Origin: Megachile rotundata
Taxonomy: Eukaryota > Arthropoda > Insecta > Hymenoptera > Megachilidae
Length of the DNA stretch: 64,000 nucleotides
Direction of reading: 5' to 3'
Assembly: GCF_050947335.1 (NCBI RefSeq)
Contig: NW_027474227.1
Span: 1-64,000 of the forward strand
The notes beneath the pieces are model-generated. The model ran no database searches. It was not told the DNA's origin and saw nothing but the letters and a program-made list of their open reading frames with translations. Below, in pieces: positions 41,749-55,148 of the stretch (position 1 is the stretch's first letter; every line of letters starts with the position of its first letter). The position numbers were made by a program, and so were the translations under genes.

Positions 41749-41786
41749 TGGGCTAATGACCATGGCAGTCGATGCCCATAACATTA

Positions 41787-41803
41787 ATCATCATCATCAT
41801 CAT
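41787..41803 (+). repeat. (ATC)5 microsatellite inside the insertion
   Basis: Five ATC units plus AT run into the resuming satellite tail CATATAAG. Slippage seeded on the monomer's own ATCAT tail could have produced it. No other ATC run of this length occurs in the window. Confidence 0.85.
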
Positions 41804-41811
41804 ATAAGCAT
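41800..41811 (+). repeat. 12-base direct repeat, right copy (TCATATAAGCAT)
   Basis: This is the right-hand copy of 41,737-41,748. After it the satellite resumes in normal register with TATATGGCC-type sequence (AATATGGCCAATAAT), as in the sister copies. Confidence 0.75.
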
Positions 41812-42812
41812 AATATGGCCAATAATATGAGTTAGATTGATAATAATAAGTGTAATAAGTATAGTAATTGTCGTTCTATCGATCATATAAGCATCATATG
41901 GCTAATAATATGAGTTAGATTGATAATAATAAGAGTAATGAGTATAGTAATTGTAGCTCTATCGATCATATCTGCTTAATATGGTTAATAATATGAGTTA
42001 GAATGATAATAATAAGAGTAATAAGTATAGTAATTGTCGTTCTATCGATCATATCTGCATAATATGGTTAATAATATGAGTTAGATTGATAATAGTGAGT
42101 GTAATAAGTATAGTGAATGTCGTTCTATCGATCAGATCAGCATAATATGGGTAATAATATGAGTTGGATTGATAATAATAAGAGTAATGAGTATAGTAAT
42201 TGTAGTTCTATCGATCATATAAGCTTAATATGGCTAATAATATGAGTAAGATTCATAGTAATAAGAGTGATAAGTATAGTAATTGTCGTTCTATCGATCA
42301 GTTAAGCATAATATGGCGAATAATATGAGTTGGGTTGATAAAAATAAGAATAATATGTATAGTAATTGTCGTTCTGTCGATCATATTAGCATAATATGGT
42401 TAATAATATGAGTTAGATTGATAATAATAAGAGTAATAAGTATAGTAATTGTCGTTCTATCGATCATATAAGCATAATATGGCTAATAATATGTGTTAGA
42501 TTGATAATAATAACAGTAATAAGTATAGTAATTGTCGTTCTATCGATAATATAAGCATAATATGGCTAATAATATGAGTCAGATTGATAATACTAAGAGT
42601 AGTGAGTATAGTAATTCTCGTTCTATCGATCATATAAGCATAATATGGCTAATAATATGAGTTAGATTGATAATAATAAGAGTAATGAGTATAGTAATTG
42701 TAGTTCTATCGATCATATCTGCATAATATGGTTAATTATATGAGTTAGATTGATAATAACAAGAGTAATAAGTATAGTATTTGTCGTTCTATCGATCATA
42801 TAAGCATAATAT

Positions 42813-45800
42813 GGCGAATAATATGAGTTAGGTTCATAATAATAAGAGTAATAAGTATAGTAATTGTCGTTCTATCGATCATATAAGCATAATATGGCTA
42901 ATAATATGAGTTAGATTGATAATAATAAGAGTAATAAGTATAGTAATTGTCGTTCTCTCGATCATATAAGCATAATATGGCTAATAATATGAGTTAGAGT
43001 GATAATAATAAGAGTAATAAGTATAGTATTTGTCGTTCTATCGATCATATAAGCATAATATGGCTAATAATACGAGTTAGATTGATAATAATAAGAGTAA
43101 TAAGTATAGTAATTGTCGTTCTATCGATCATTTAAGCATAATATGGCTAATAATATGAGTTAGATTGATAATAATAACAGTAATAAGTATAGTAATTGTC
43201 GTTCTATCGATAATATAAGCATAATATGGCTAACAATATGAGTTAGATTGATAATACTAAGAGTAGTGAGTATAGTAATTCTCGTTCTATCGATCATATA
43301 AGCATAATATGGCTAATAATATCAGTTAGATTGATAATACTAAGGGTAGTGAGTATAGTAATTCTCGTTCTATCGATCATATAAGCATAATATGGCTAAT
43401 AATATGAGTTAGATTGATAATAATAACAGTAATAAGTATAGTAATTGACGTTCTATCGATCATATAAGCATAATATGGCTAATAATATGGGTTAGATTGA
43501 TAATACTAAGAGTAGTGAGTATAGTAATTCTCATTCTATCGATCATTTAACCATAATATGGCTAATAATATGAGTTAGATTGATAATACTAAGGGTAGTG
43601 AGTATAGTAATTCTCGTTCTATCGATTATATAAGCATAATATGGCTAATAATATGAGTTGGATTGATAATAATAAGAGTAATAAGTATAGTAATTTACGT
43701 TCTATCGATCATATAAGCATAATATGGCTAATAATATGGGTTAGATTGATAATACTAAGAGTAGTGAGTATAGTAATTCTCATTCTATCGATCATATAAG
43801 CATAATATGGCTAATAATATGAGTTAGATAGTTAATAATAAGAGTAATGAGTATAGTAATTGTAGTTCTATCGATCATATCTGCATAATATGGTTAATAA
43901 TATGAGTTAGATTCATAATAATAACAGTAATAAGTATAGTAATTGTCGTTATATCGATCATATAACCATAATATGGCTAATAGCACGAGTTAGATTGATA
44001 ATAATAAGAGTAATGAGTATAGTAATTGTCGTTCTATCGATCATATCTGCATAATATGGCTAATAATATGAGTTAGATTGATAATACTAAGGGTAGTGAG
44101 TATAGTAATTCTCATTCTATCGATCATATAAGCATAATATGGCTAATAATATGAGTTAGATTGATAATAATAACAGTAATAAGTATAGTAATTGTCGTTC
44201 TATCGATAATATAAGCATAATATGGCTAATAATATGAGTTAGATTGATAATAGTGAGTGTAATAAGTACAGTGAATGTCGTTCTATCGATCATATCAGCA
44301 TAATATGGGTAATAATATGAGTTGGATTGATAATAATAAGAGTAATGAGTATAGTAATTGTAGTTCTATCGATCATATAAGCATAATATGGCTAATAATA
44401 TGAGTAAGATTCATAATAATAAGAGTAATAAGTATAGTAATTGTCGTTCTATAGATCATTTAAGCATAATATGGCGAATAATATGAGTTGGGTTGATAAA
44501 AATAAGAATAATAAGTATAGTAATTGTCGTTCTATCGATCATATAAGCATAATATGGCTAATAATATGAGTTAGGTTGATAATAATAAGAGAAATAAGTA
44601 TAGTAAATGTCGTGCTATCGATCATATCTGCATAATATGGTTAAGAATGTGAGTTAGATTGATAATAGTGAGTGTAATAAGTATAGTAATTGTCGTTCTG
44701 TCGATCATATTAGCATAATATGGTTAATAATATGAGTTAGATTGATAATAATAAGAGTAATAAGTATAGTATTTGTCGTTCTATCGATCATATAAGCATA
44801 ATATGGCTAATAATACGAGTTAGATTGATAATAATAAGAGTAATAAGTATAGTAATTGTCGTTCTATCGATCATATAAGCACAATATGGCTAATAATATG
44901 AGTTAGATTGATAATAATAAGAGTAATAAGTATAGTAATTGTCGTTCTATCGATTATATCTGCATAATATGGTTAATAATATGAGTTAGATTGATAATAA
45001 TAAGAGTAATAAGTATAGTAATTGTCGTTATATCGATCATATAACCATAATATGGCTAATAGCATGAGTTAGATTGATAATAATAAGGGTAATGAGTATA
45101 GTAATTGTCGTTCTATCGATCATATCTGCCTAATATGGTTAATAATATGAGTTAGATTGATAATAGTGAGTGTAATAAATATAGTAATTGTCGTTCTATC
45201 GCTCATATAAGCACAATATGGCTAATAATATGAGTTAGATTGATAATAATAAGAGTAATAAGTATAGTAATTGTCGTTCTGTCGACCATATTAGCATAAT
45301 ATGGTTAATAATATGAGTTAGATTGATAATAATAAGAGTAATAAGTACAGTAATTGTCGTTCTATCGATCATATCTGCATAATATGGTTAATAATATGAG
45401 TTAGATTGATAATAGTGAGTGTAATAAGTATAGTGAATGTCGTTCTATCTATCCTATCAGCATAATACGGGTAATAATATGAGTTGGATTGATAATAATA
45501 AGAGTAATGAGTATAGTAGTTGTAGTTCTATCGATCATATAAGCATAATGTGGCTAATAATATGAGTTAGATTCATAATAATAGGAGTAATAAGTATAGT
45601 AATTGTCGTTCTATCGATCATATAAGCATAATATGGCTAACAATATGAGTTAGATTTATAATAATAAGAGTAATAAGTATAGTAATTGTCGAACTATCGA
45701 TCATATAAGCACAATATGGCTAATAATATGACTTAGATTGATAATAATAAGAGTAATAAGTATAGTAATTGTCGTTCTATCGATCATATCTGCATAATAT

Positions 45801-47080
45801 GGTTAATAATATGAGTTAGATTGATAATAATAAGAGTAATAAGTATAGTAATTGTCGTTATATCGATCATATAACCATAACATGGCTAATAGCATGAGTT
45901 AGATTGATAATAATAAGAGTAATAACTATAGTAATTGTCGTTCTATCGATCATATAAGCATAATATGGCTAATAATATGAGTTAGATTGATAATAATAAG
46001 TGTAATAAGTATAGTAATTGTCGTTCTATCGATCATAACTGCATAATATGGTTAATAATATGAGTTAGATTGATAATAGTAAGAGCAATGAGTATAGTAA
46101 TTGTCGTACTATCGATCATATAAGCATAGTATGGCTAATAACATGAGTTAGATTGATAATAATAAGTGTAATAAGTATAGTAATTGTCGTTCGATCGATC
46201 ATATCTGCATAATATGGTTAATAATATGAGTTAGATTGATAATAATAAGAGTAATGAGTATAGTAATTGTCGTACTATCGATCATATAAGCATAATATGG
46301 CTAATAATGTGAGTTAGATTGCTATTAGTGAGTGCAATAAATATAGTAATTGTCGTTCTATCGCTCATATAAGCACAATATGGCTAATAATATGAGTTAG
46401 ATTGATAATAATAAGAGTAATAAGTATAGTAATTGTCATTCTATCGATCATATAAGCATAATATGGTTAATAATATGAGGTAGATTGATAATAGTGAGTG
46501 TAATAAGTATAGTGAATGTCGTTCTATCGATCATATCAGCATAATACGGGTAATAATATGAGTTGGATTGATAATAATAAGAGTAATGAGTATAGTAGTT
46601 GTAGTTCTATCGATCATATAAGCATAATGTGGCTAATAATATGAGTTGGATTCATAATAATAACAGTAATATGTATAGTAATTGTCGTTATATCGAGCAT
46701 ATAACCATAATATGGCTAATAGCACGAGTTAGATTGATAATAATAAGAGTAATGAGTATAGTAATTGTCGTTCTATCGATCATATCTGCATAATATGGCT
46801 AATAATATGAGTTAGATTGATAATACTAAGGGTAGTGAGTATAGTAATTCTCATTCTATCGATCATATAAGCATAATATGGCTAATAATATGAGTTAGAT
46901 TGATAATAATAACAGTAATAAGTATAGTAATTGTCGTTCTATCGATAATATAAGCATAATATGGCTAATAATATGACTTAGATTGATAATAGTGAGTGTA
47001 ATAAGTACAGTGAATGTCGTTCTATCGATCATATCAGCATAATATGGGTAATAATATGAGTTGGATTGATAATAATAACA
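42813..47080 (+). repeat. 4.2-kb block D6, copy 1
   Basis: This block is repeated from 47,129, directly downstream. The offset starts at 4,316 bp (52 monomers; GGCGAATAATATGAGTTAGG at 42,813 and 47,129), drops to 3,652 (44 monomers; GTCGACCATA at 45,281 and 48,933) and then to 3,403 (41 monomers; ATTGCTATTAG at 46,318 and 49,721). Copy 2 has therefore lost 8 and then 3 monomers. The block overlaps most of D5 copy 2, so D6 came later than D5 or reused it. Confidence 0.85.
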
Positions 47081-47128
47081 GTAATAAGTATAGTAATTGT
47101 CGTTCTCTCGATCATATAAGCATAATAT

Positions 47129-50100
47129 GGCGAATAATATGAGTTAGGTTCATAATAATAAGAGTAATAAGTATAGTAATTGTCGTTCTATCGATCATAT
47201 AAGCATAATATGGCTAATAATATGAGTTAGATTGATAATAATAAGAGTAATAAGTATAGTAATTGTCGTTCTCTCGATCATATAAGCATAATATGGCTAA
47301 TAATATGAGTTAGAGTGATAATAATAAGAGTAATAAGTATAGTATTTGTCGTTCTATCGATCATATAAGCATAATATGGCTAATAATACGAGTTAGATTG
47401 ATAATAATAAGAGTAATAAGTATAGTAATTGTCGTTCTATCGATCATTTAAGCATAATATGGCTAATAATATGAGTTAGATTGATAATAATAACAGTAAT
47501 AAGTATAGTAATTGTCGTTCTATCGATAATATAAGCATAATATGGCTAACAATATGAGTTAGATTGATAATACTAAGAGTAGTGAGTATAGTAATTCTCG
47601 TTCTATCGATCATATAAGCATAATATGGCTAATAATATCAGTTAGATTGATAATACTAAGGGTAGTGAGTATAGTAATTCTCGTTCTATCGATCATATAA
47701 GCATAATATGGCTAATAATATGAGTTAGATTGATAATAATAACAGTAATAAGTATAGTAATTGACGTTCTATCGATCATATAAGCATAATATGGCTAATA
47801 ATATGGGTTAGATTGATAATACTAAGAGTAGTGAGTATAGTAATTCTCATTCTATCGATCATTTAACCATAATATGGCTAATAATATGAGTTAGATTGAT
47901 AATACTAAGGGTAGTGAGTATAGTAATTCTCGTTCTATCGATTATATAAGCATAATATGGCTAATAATATGAGTTGGATTGATAATAATAAGAGTAATAA
48001 GTATAGTAATTGACGTTCTATCGATCATATAAGCATAATATGCCTAATAATATGGGTTAGATTGATAATACTAAGAGTAGTGAGTATAGTAATTCTCATT
48101 CTATCGATCATATAAGCATAATATGGCGAATAATATGAGTTGGGTTGATAAAAATAAGAATAATAAGTATAGTAATTGTCGTTCTATCGATCATATAAGC
48201 ATAATATGGCTAATAATATGAGTTAGGTTGATAATAATAAGAGAAATAAGTATAGTAAATGTCGTGCTATCGATCATATCTGCATAATATGGTTAAGAAT
48301 GTGAGTTAGATTGATAATAGTGAGTGTAATAAGTATAGTAATTGTCGTTCTGTCGATCATATTAGCATAATATGGTTAATAATATGAGTTAGATTGATAA
48401 TAATAAGAGTAATAAGTATAGTATTTGTCGTTCTATCGATCATATAAGCATAATATGGCTAATAATACGAGTTAGATTGATAATAATAAGAGTAATAAGT
48501 ATAGTAATTGTCGTTCTATCGATCATATAAGCACAATATGGCTAATAATATGAGTTAGATTGATAATAATAAGAGTAATAAGTATAGTAATTGTCGTTCT
48601 ATCGATTATATCTGCATAATATGGTTAATAATATGAGTTAGATTGATAATAATAAGAGTAATAAGTATAGTAATTGTCGTTATATCGATCATATAACCAT
48701 AATATGGCTAATAGCATGAGTTAGATTGATAATAATAAGGGTAATGAGTATAGTAATTGTCGTTCTATCGATCATATCTGCCTAATATGGTTAATAATAT
48801 GAGTTAGATTGATAATAGTGAGTGTAATAAATATAGTAATTGTCGTTCTATCGCTCATATAAGCACAATATGGCTAATAATATGAGTTAGATTGATAATA
48901 ATAAGAGTAATAAGTATAGTAATTGTCGTTCTGTCGACCATATTAGCATAATATGGTTAATAATATGAGTTAGATTCATAATAATAGGAGTAATAAGTAT
49001 AGTAATTGTCGTTCTATCGATCATATAAGCATAATATGGCTAACAATATGAGTTAGATTTATAATAATAAGAGTAATAAGTATAGTAATTGTCGAACTAT
49101 CGATCATATAAGCACAATATGGCTAATAATATGACTTAGATTGATAATAATAAGAGTAATAAGTATAGTAATTGTCGTTCTATCGATCATATCTGCATAA
49201 TATGGTTAATAATATGAGTTAGATTGATAATAATAAGAGTAATAAGTATAGTAATTGTCGTTATATCGATCATATAACCATAACATGGCTAATAGCATGA
49301 GTTAGATTGATAATAATAAGAGTAATAACTATAGTAATTGTCGTTCTATCGATCATATAAGCATAATATGGCTAATAATATGAGTTAGATTGATAATAAT
49401 AAGTGTAATAAGTATAGTAATTGTCGTTCTATCGATCATAACTGCATAATATGGTTAATAATATGAGTTAGATTGATAATAGTAAGAGCAATGAGTATAG
49501 TAATTGTCGTACTATCGATCATATAAGCATAGTATGGCTAATAACATGAGTTAGATTGATAATAATAAGTGTAATAAGTATAGTAATTGTCGTTCGATCG
49601 ATCATATCTGCATAATATGGTTAATAATATGAGTTAGATTGATAATAATAAGAGTAATGAGTATAGTAATTGTCGTACTATCGATCATATAAGCATAATA
49701 TGGCTAATAATGTGAGTTAGATTGCTATTAGTGAGTGCAATAAATATAGTAATTGTCGTTCTATCGCTCATATAAGCACAATATGGCTAATAATATGAGT
49801 TAGATTGATAATAATAAGAGTAATAAGTATAGTAATTGTCATTCTATCGATCATATAAGCATAATATGGTTAATAATATGAGGTAGATTGATAATAGTGA
49901 GTGTAATAAGTATAGTGAATGTCGTTCTATCGATCATATCAGCATAATACGGGTAATAATATGAGTTGGATTGATAATAATAAGAGTAATGAGTATAGTA
50001 GTTGTAGTTCTATCGATCATATAAGCATAATGTGGCTAATAATATGAGTTGGATTCATAATAATAACAGTAATATGTATAGTAATTGTCGTTATATCGAT

Positions 50101-50483
50101 CATATAACCATAATATGGCTAATAGCACGAGTTAGATTGATAATAATAAGAGTAATGAGTATAGTAATTGTCGTTCTATCGATCATATCTGCATAATATG
50201 GCTAATAATATGAGTTAGATTGATAATACTAAGGGTAGTGAGTATAGTAATTCTCATTCTATCGATCATATAAGCATAATATGGCTAATAATATGAGTTA
50301 GATTGATAATAATAACAGTAATAAGTATAGTAATTGTCGTTCTATCGATAATATAAGCATAATATGGCTAATAATATGACTTAGATTGATAATAGTGAGT
50401 GTAATAAGTACAGTGAATGTCGTTCTATCGATCATATCAGCATAATATGGGTAATAATATGAGTTGGATTGATAATAATAAGA
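47129..50483 (+). repeat. 3.4-kb block D6, copy 2 (11 monomers shorter)
   Basis: This is the second copy of 42,813-47,080. The 664-bp drop is near 48,120, where CATAATATGG is followed by the GGCGAATAAT/GGGTTGATAAAAATAAG monomer that sits at 44,473 in copy 1. The 249-bp drop is near 48,960, where the TTCATAATAATAGGAG monomer follows at once. The match ends near 50,483, where a CATAATAAGG monomer begins a mosaic stretch. Confidence 0.85.
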
Positions 50484-51300
50484 GTAATGAGTATAGTAAT
50501 TGTCGTTCTATCGATCATTTAAGCATAATAAGGCTAATAATATGAGTTAGATTGATAATAATAACAGTAATAAGTATAGCAATTGACGTTCTATCGATAA
50601 TATAAGCATAATATGGCTAATAATATGAGTTAGATTGATAATACTAAGAGTAGTGAGTATAGTAATTCTCGTTCTATCGATCATATAAGCATAATATGGC
50701 TAATAATATGAGTTAGATTGATAATAATAAGAGTAATGAGTATAGTACTTGTAGTTCTATCGATCATTTAAGCATAATATGGCTAATAATATGAGTTAGA
50801 TTGATAATAATAAGAGTAATAAGTATAGTAATTGTCGTTCTATCGGTCATTTAAGCATAATATGGCGAATAATATGAGTTGGGTTGATAAAAATAAGAAT
50901 AATAAGTATAGTAATTGTCGTTCTATCGATCATATAAGCATAATATGGTTAATAATATGAGTTAGAATGATAATAATAAGAGTAATAAGTATAGTAATTG
51001 TCGTTCTATCGATCATATCTGCATAATATTGTTAATAATATGAGTTAGATTGATAATAGTGAGTGTAATAAGTATAGTGAATGTCGTTCTATCGATCATA
51101 TCAGCATAATATGGGTAATAATATGAGTTGGATTGATAATAATAAGAGTAATGAGTATAGTAATTGTCGTTCTATCGATCATTTAAGCATAATATGGCTA
51201 ATAATATGAGTTAGGTTGATAATAATAAGAGTAATGTGTATAGTAATTGTCGTACTATCGATCATATAAGCATAATATGGCTAATAATGTGAGTTAGATT
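50484..51300 (+). repeat. Mosaic stretch with left-half subfamilies
   Basis: This 0.8 kb looks like material from the left half. TATAGCAATTGACG at about 50,575 is shared with 16,735 and 25,283, and TATAGTACTTGTAG at about 50,743 with 15,076 and 23,624. It lies 25 kb or more from these relatives and is surrounded by right-half subfamilies, so it is a long-range copy or a remnant of an older arrangement. Confidence 0.75.
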
Positions 51301-53220
51301 GATAATAGTGAGTGCAATAAATATAGTAATTGTCGTTCTATCGCTCATATAAGCACAATATGGCTAGTAATATGAGTTAGATTGATAATAATAAGAGTAA
51401 TAAGTATAGTAATTGTCATTCTATCGGTCATATAAGCATAATATGGCCAATAATATGAGTTAGATTGATAATAATAAGTGTAATAAGTATAGTAATTGTC
51501 GTTCTATCGATCATATAAGCATCATATGGCTAATAATATGAGTTAGATTGATAATAATAAGAGTAATGAGTATAGTAATTGTAGCTCTATCGATCATATC
51601 TGCTTAATATGGTTAATAATATGAGTTAGAATGATAATAATAAGAGTAATAAGTATAGTAATTGTCGTTCTATCGATCATATCTGCATAATATGGTTAAT
51701 AATATGAGTTAGATTGATAATAGTGAGTGTAATAAGTATAGTGAATGTCGTTCTATCGATCAGATCAGCATAATATGGGTAATAATATGAGTTGGATTGA
51801 TAATAATAAGAGTAATGAGTATAGTAATTGTAGTTCTATCGATCATATAAGCTTAATATGGCTAATAATATGAGTAAGATTCATAGTAATAAGAGTATTA
51901 AGTATAGTAATTGTCGTTCTATCGATCAGTTAAGCATAATATGGCGAATAATATGAGTTGGGTTGATAAAAATAAGAATAATATGTATAGTAATTGTCGT
52001 TCTGTCGATCATATTAGCATAATATGGTTAATAATATGAGTTAGATTGATAATAATAAGAGTAATAAGTATAGTAATTGTCGTTCTATCGATCATATAAG
52101 CATAATATGGCTAATAATGTGTGTTAGATTGATAATAATAACAGTAATAAGTATAGTAATTGTCGTTCTATCGATAATATAAGCATAATATGGCTAATAA
52201 TATGAGTCAGATTGATAATACTAAGAGTAGTGAGTATAGTAATTCTCGTTCTATCGATCATATAAGCATAATATGGCTAATAATATGAGTTAGATTGATA
52301 ATAATAAGAGTAATGAGTATAGTAATTGTAGTTCTATCGATCATATCTGCATAATATGGTTAATAATATGAGTTAGATTGATAATAACAAGAGTAATAAG
52401 TATAGTATTTGTCGTTCTATCGATCATATAAGCATAATATGGCTAATAATATGAGTTAGGTTCATAATAATAAGAGTAATAATTATAGTAATTGTCGTTC
52501 TATCGATCATATAAGCATAATATGGCTAATAATATGAGTTAGATTGATAATAATAAGAGTAATAAGTATAGTAATTGTCGTTCTCTCGATCATATAAGCA
52601 TAATATGGCTAATAATATGAGTTAGAGTGATAATAATAAGAGTAATAAGTATAGCATTTGTCGTTCTATGGATCATATAAGCATAATATGGCTAATAATA
52701 CGAGTTAGATTGATAATAATAAGAGTAATAAGTATAGTAATTGTCGTTCTATCGATCATTTAAGCATAATATGGCTAATAATATGAGTTAGATTGATAAT
52801 AATAACAGTAATAAGTATAGTAATTGTCGTTCTATCGATTATATCTGCATAATATGGTTAATAATATGAGTTAGATTGATAATAATAAGAGTAATAAGTA
52901 TAGTAATTGTCGTTATATCGATCATATAACCATAATATGGCTAATAGCATGAGTTAGATTGATAATAATAAGGGTATTGAGTATTGTAATTGTCGTTCTA
53001 TCGATCATATCTGCCTAATATGGTTAATAATATGAGTTAGATTGATAATAGTGAGTGTAATAAATATAGTAATTGTCGTTCTATCGCTCATATAAGCACA
53101 ATATGGCTAATAATATGAGTTAGATTGATAATAATAAGAGTAATAAGTATAGTAATTGTCGTTCTGTCGATCATATTAGCATAATATGGTTAATAATATG
53201 AGTTAGATTGATAATAATAA
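51301..53220 (+). repeat. Third copy of the D5 left portion, without the 63-bp insertion
   Basis: TGGCTAGTAA at 51,361 starts a stretch parallel to 34,781 and 41,670. The CGGTCATATAAGCATAATATGG site that carries the insertion at 41,749 is intact here. Next to it this copy has GAGTTAGATTG like the 41.8-kb copy and unlike the GAGTTGGATTG of the 34.9-kb copy. Private changes include AGAGTATTAAG near 51,893, GTGTGTTAG near 52,119 and TATGGATCAT near 52,667. Confidence 0.82.
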
Positions 53221-54120
53221 GAGTAATAAGTACAGTAATTGTCGTTCTATCGATCATATCTGCATAATATGGTTAATAATATGAGTTAGATTGATAATAG
53301 TGAGTGTAATAAGTATAGTGAATGTCGTTCTATCGATCATATCAGCATAATACGGGTAATAATATGAGTTGGATTGATAATAATAAGAGTAATGAGTATA
53401 GTAGTTGTAGTTCTATCGATCATATAAGCATAATGTGGCTAATAATATGAGTTAGATTCATAATAATAGGAGTAATAAGTATAGTAATTGTCGTTCTATC
53501 GATCATATAAGCATAATATGGCTAATAATATGAGTTAGATTTATAATAATAAGAGTAATAAGTATAGTAATTGTCGAACTATCGATCATATAAGCACAAT
53601 ATGGCTAATAATATGACTTAGATTGATAATAATAAGAGTAATAAGTATAGTAATTGTCGTTCTATCGATCATATCTGCATAATATGGTTAATAATATGAG
53701 TTAGATTGATAATAATAAGAGTAATAAGTATAGTAATTGTCGTTATATCGATCATATAACCATAATATGGCTAATAGCATGAGTTAGATTGATAATAATA
53801 AGAGTAATAACTATAGTAATTGTCGTTCTATCGATCATATAAGCATAATATGGCTAATAATATGAGTTAGATTGATAATAATAAGTGTAATAAGTATAGT
53901 AATTGTCGTTCTATCGATCATAACTGCATAATATGGTTAATAATATGAGTTAGATTGATAATAGTAAGAGCAACGAGTATAGTAATTGTCGTACTATCGA
54001 TCATATAAGCATAGTATGGCTAATAATATGAGTTAGATTGATAATAATAAGTGTAATAAGTATAGTAATTGTCGTTCGATCGATCATATCTGCATAATAT
54101 GGTTAATAATATGAGTTAGA

Positions 54121-55148
54121 TTGATAATAATAAGAGTAATGAGTATAGTAATTGTAGTTCTATCGATCATATAAGCATAATATGGCTAATAATATGAGTA
54201 AGATTCATAATAATAAGAGTAATAAGTATAGTAATTGTCGTTCTATAGATCATTTAAGCATAATATGGCGAATAATATGAGTTGGGTTGATAAAAATAAG
54301 AATAATAAGTATAGTAATTGTCGTTCTATCGATCATATAAGCATAATATGGCTAATAATATGAGTTAGGTTGATAATAATAAGAGAAATAAGTATAGTAA
54401 ATGCCGTGCTATCGATCATATCTGCATAATATGGTTAATAATGTGAGTTAGATTGATAATAGTGAGTGTAATAAGTATAGTAATTGTCGTTCTGTCGATC
54501 ATATTAGCATAATATGGTTAATAATATGAGTTAGATTGATAATAATAAGAGTAATAAGTATAGTATTTGTCGTTCTATCGATCATATAAGCATAATATGG
54601 CTAATAATACGAGTTAGATTGATAATAGTAAGAGCAATGAGTATAGTAATTGTCGTACTATCGATCATATAAGCATAGTATGGCTAATAATATGAGTTAG
54701 ATTGATAATAATAAGTGTAATAAGTATAGTAATTGTCGTTCTATCGATCATAACTGCATAATATGGTTAATAATATGAGTTAGATTGATAATAGTAAGAG
54801 CAATGAGTATAGTAATTGTCGTACTATCGATCATATAAGCATAGTATGGCTAATAATATGAGTTAGATTGATAATAATAAGTGTAATAAGTATAGTAATT
54901 GTCGTTCGATCGATCATATCTGCATAATATGGTTAATAATATGAGTTAGATTGATAATAATAAGAGTAATGAGTATAGTAATTGTCGTACTATCGATCAT
55001 ATAAGCATAATATGGCTAATAATGTGAGTTAGATTGCTAATAGTGAGTGCAATAAATATAGTAATTGTCGTTCTATCGCTCATATAAGCACAATATGGCT
55101 AATAATATGAGTTAGATTGATAATAATAAGAGTAATAAGTATAGTAAT
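54121..55148 (+). repeat. Block D7, copy 1 (matches 58,437-59,298)
   Basis: The offset is 4,316 bp (52 monomers) at AAATGCCGTGCTATCG (54,400 and 58,716), and becomes 4,150 (50 monomers) past a 166-bp, 2-monomer difference at about 54,630-54,800. Copy 1 has the GAGCAATGAG monomer twice (54,632 and 54,798) and copy 2 once. This is the third separate block pair in the window with an offset of exactly 52 monomers. Confidence 0.82.

Larger units (their letters stand above)
41749..41811. other. 63-bp non-satellite insertion, the only unique sequence in the window
   Basis: Sister copies read TCATATAAGCA followed by TAATATGGCCAATAAT (34,849 and 51,428 regions). Here 63 extra bases intervene. They are richer in G+C (about 40% against 24%), contain an NcoI-type CCATGG (41,760-41,765), a 5-base inverted repeat TGGGC (41,749-41,753) and GCCCA (41,774-41,778) enclosing a 3-base GAC/GTC pair, and end in an ATC microsatellite. 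A 12-base direct repeat flanks the novel part. It could be a small filler or transposon-footprint insertion with target duplication, DNA captured during break repair, or one badly eroded extra monomer: its left end (GCATTGGGCTAAT) resembles a monomer start with a gap, its right end resembles a monomer tail, and 63 is 83 minus 20. It has no recognisable coding content. Confidence 0.85.
41505..46362 (+). repeat. 4.8-kb block D5, copy 2
   Basis: This is the downstream copy of 34,615-39,410. It holds the only non-satellite insertion in the window (41,749-41,811). Its left portion, from TGGCTAGTAA at 41,670, also recurs at 51,361 (offset 9,691, or 9,628 = 116 x 83 past the insertion), so that portion exists three times. 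Substitutions private to it include GTTAATAATAAG near 43,829 and TTAAGAATGTGAG near 44,641. Confidence 0.85.

Noticed and set aside
41749..41778. TGGGC...GCCCA hairpin in the insertion as a structured RNA or terminator
   Set aside because: The outer stem is only 5 bp with an internal mismatch region and a 3-bp inner stem, and no T-run follows. It is too weak to call.
41749..41811. The 63-bp insertion as a transposable element or small gene
   Set aside because: There are no convincing terminal inverted repeats, no coding capacity and no recognisable family; the 12-base direct repeat alone is not enough to call a transposon. I list it as an insertion of unknown origin.
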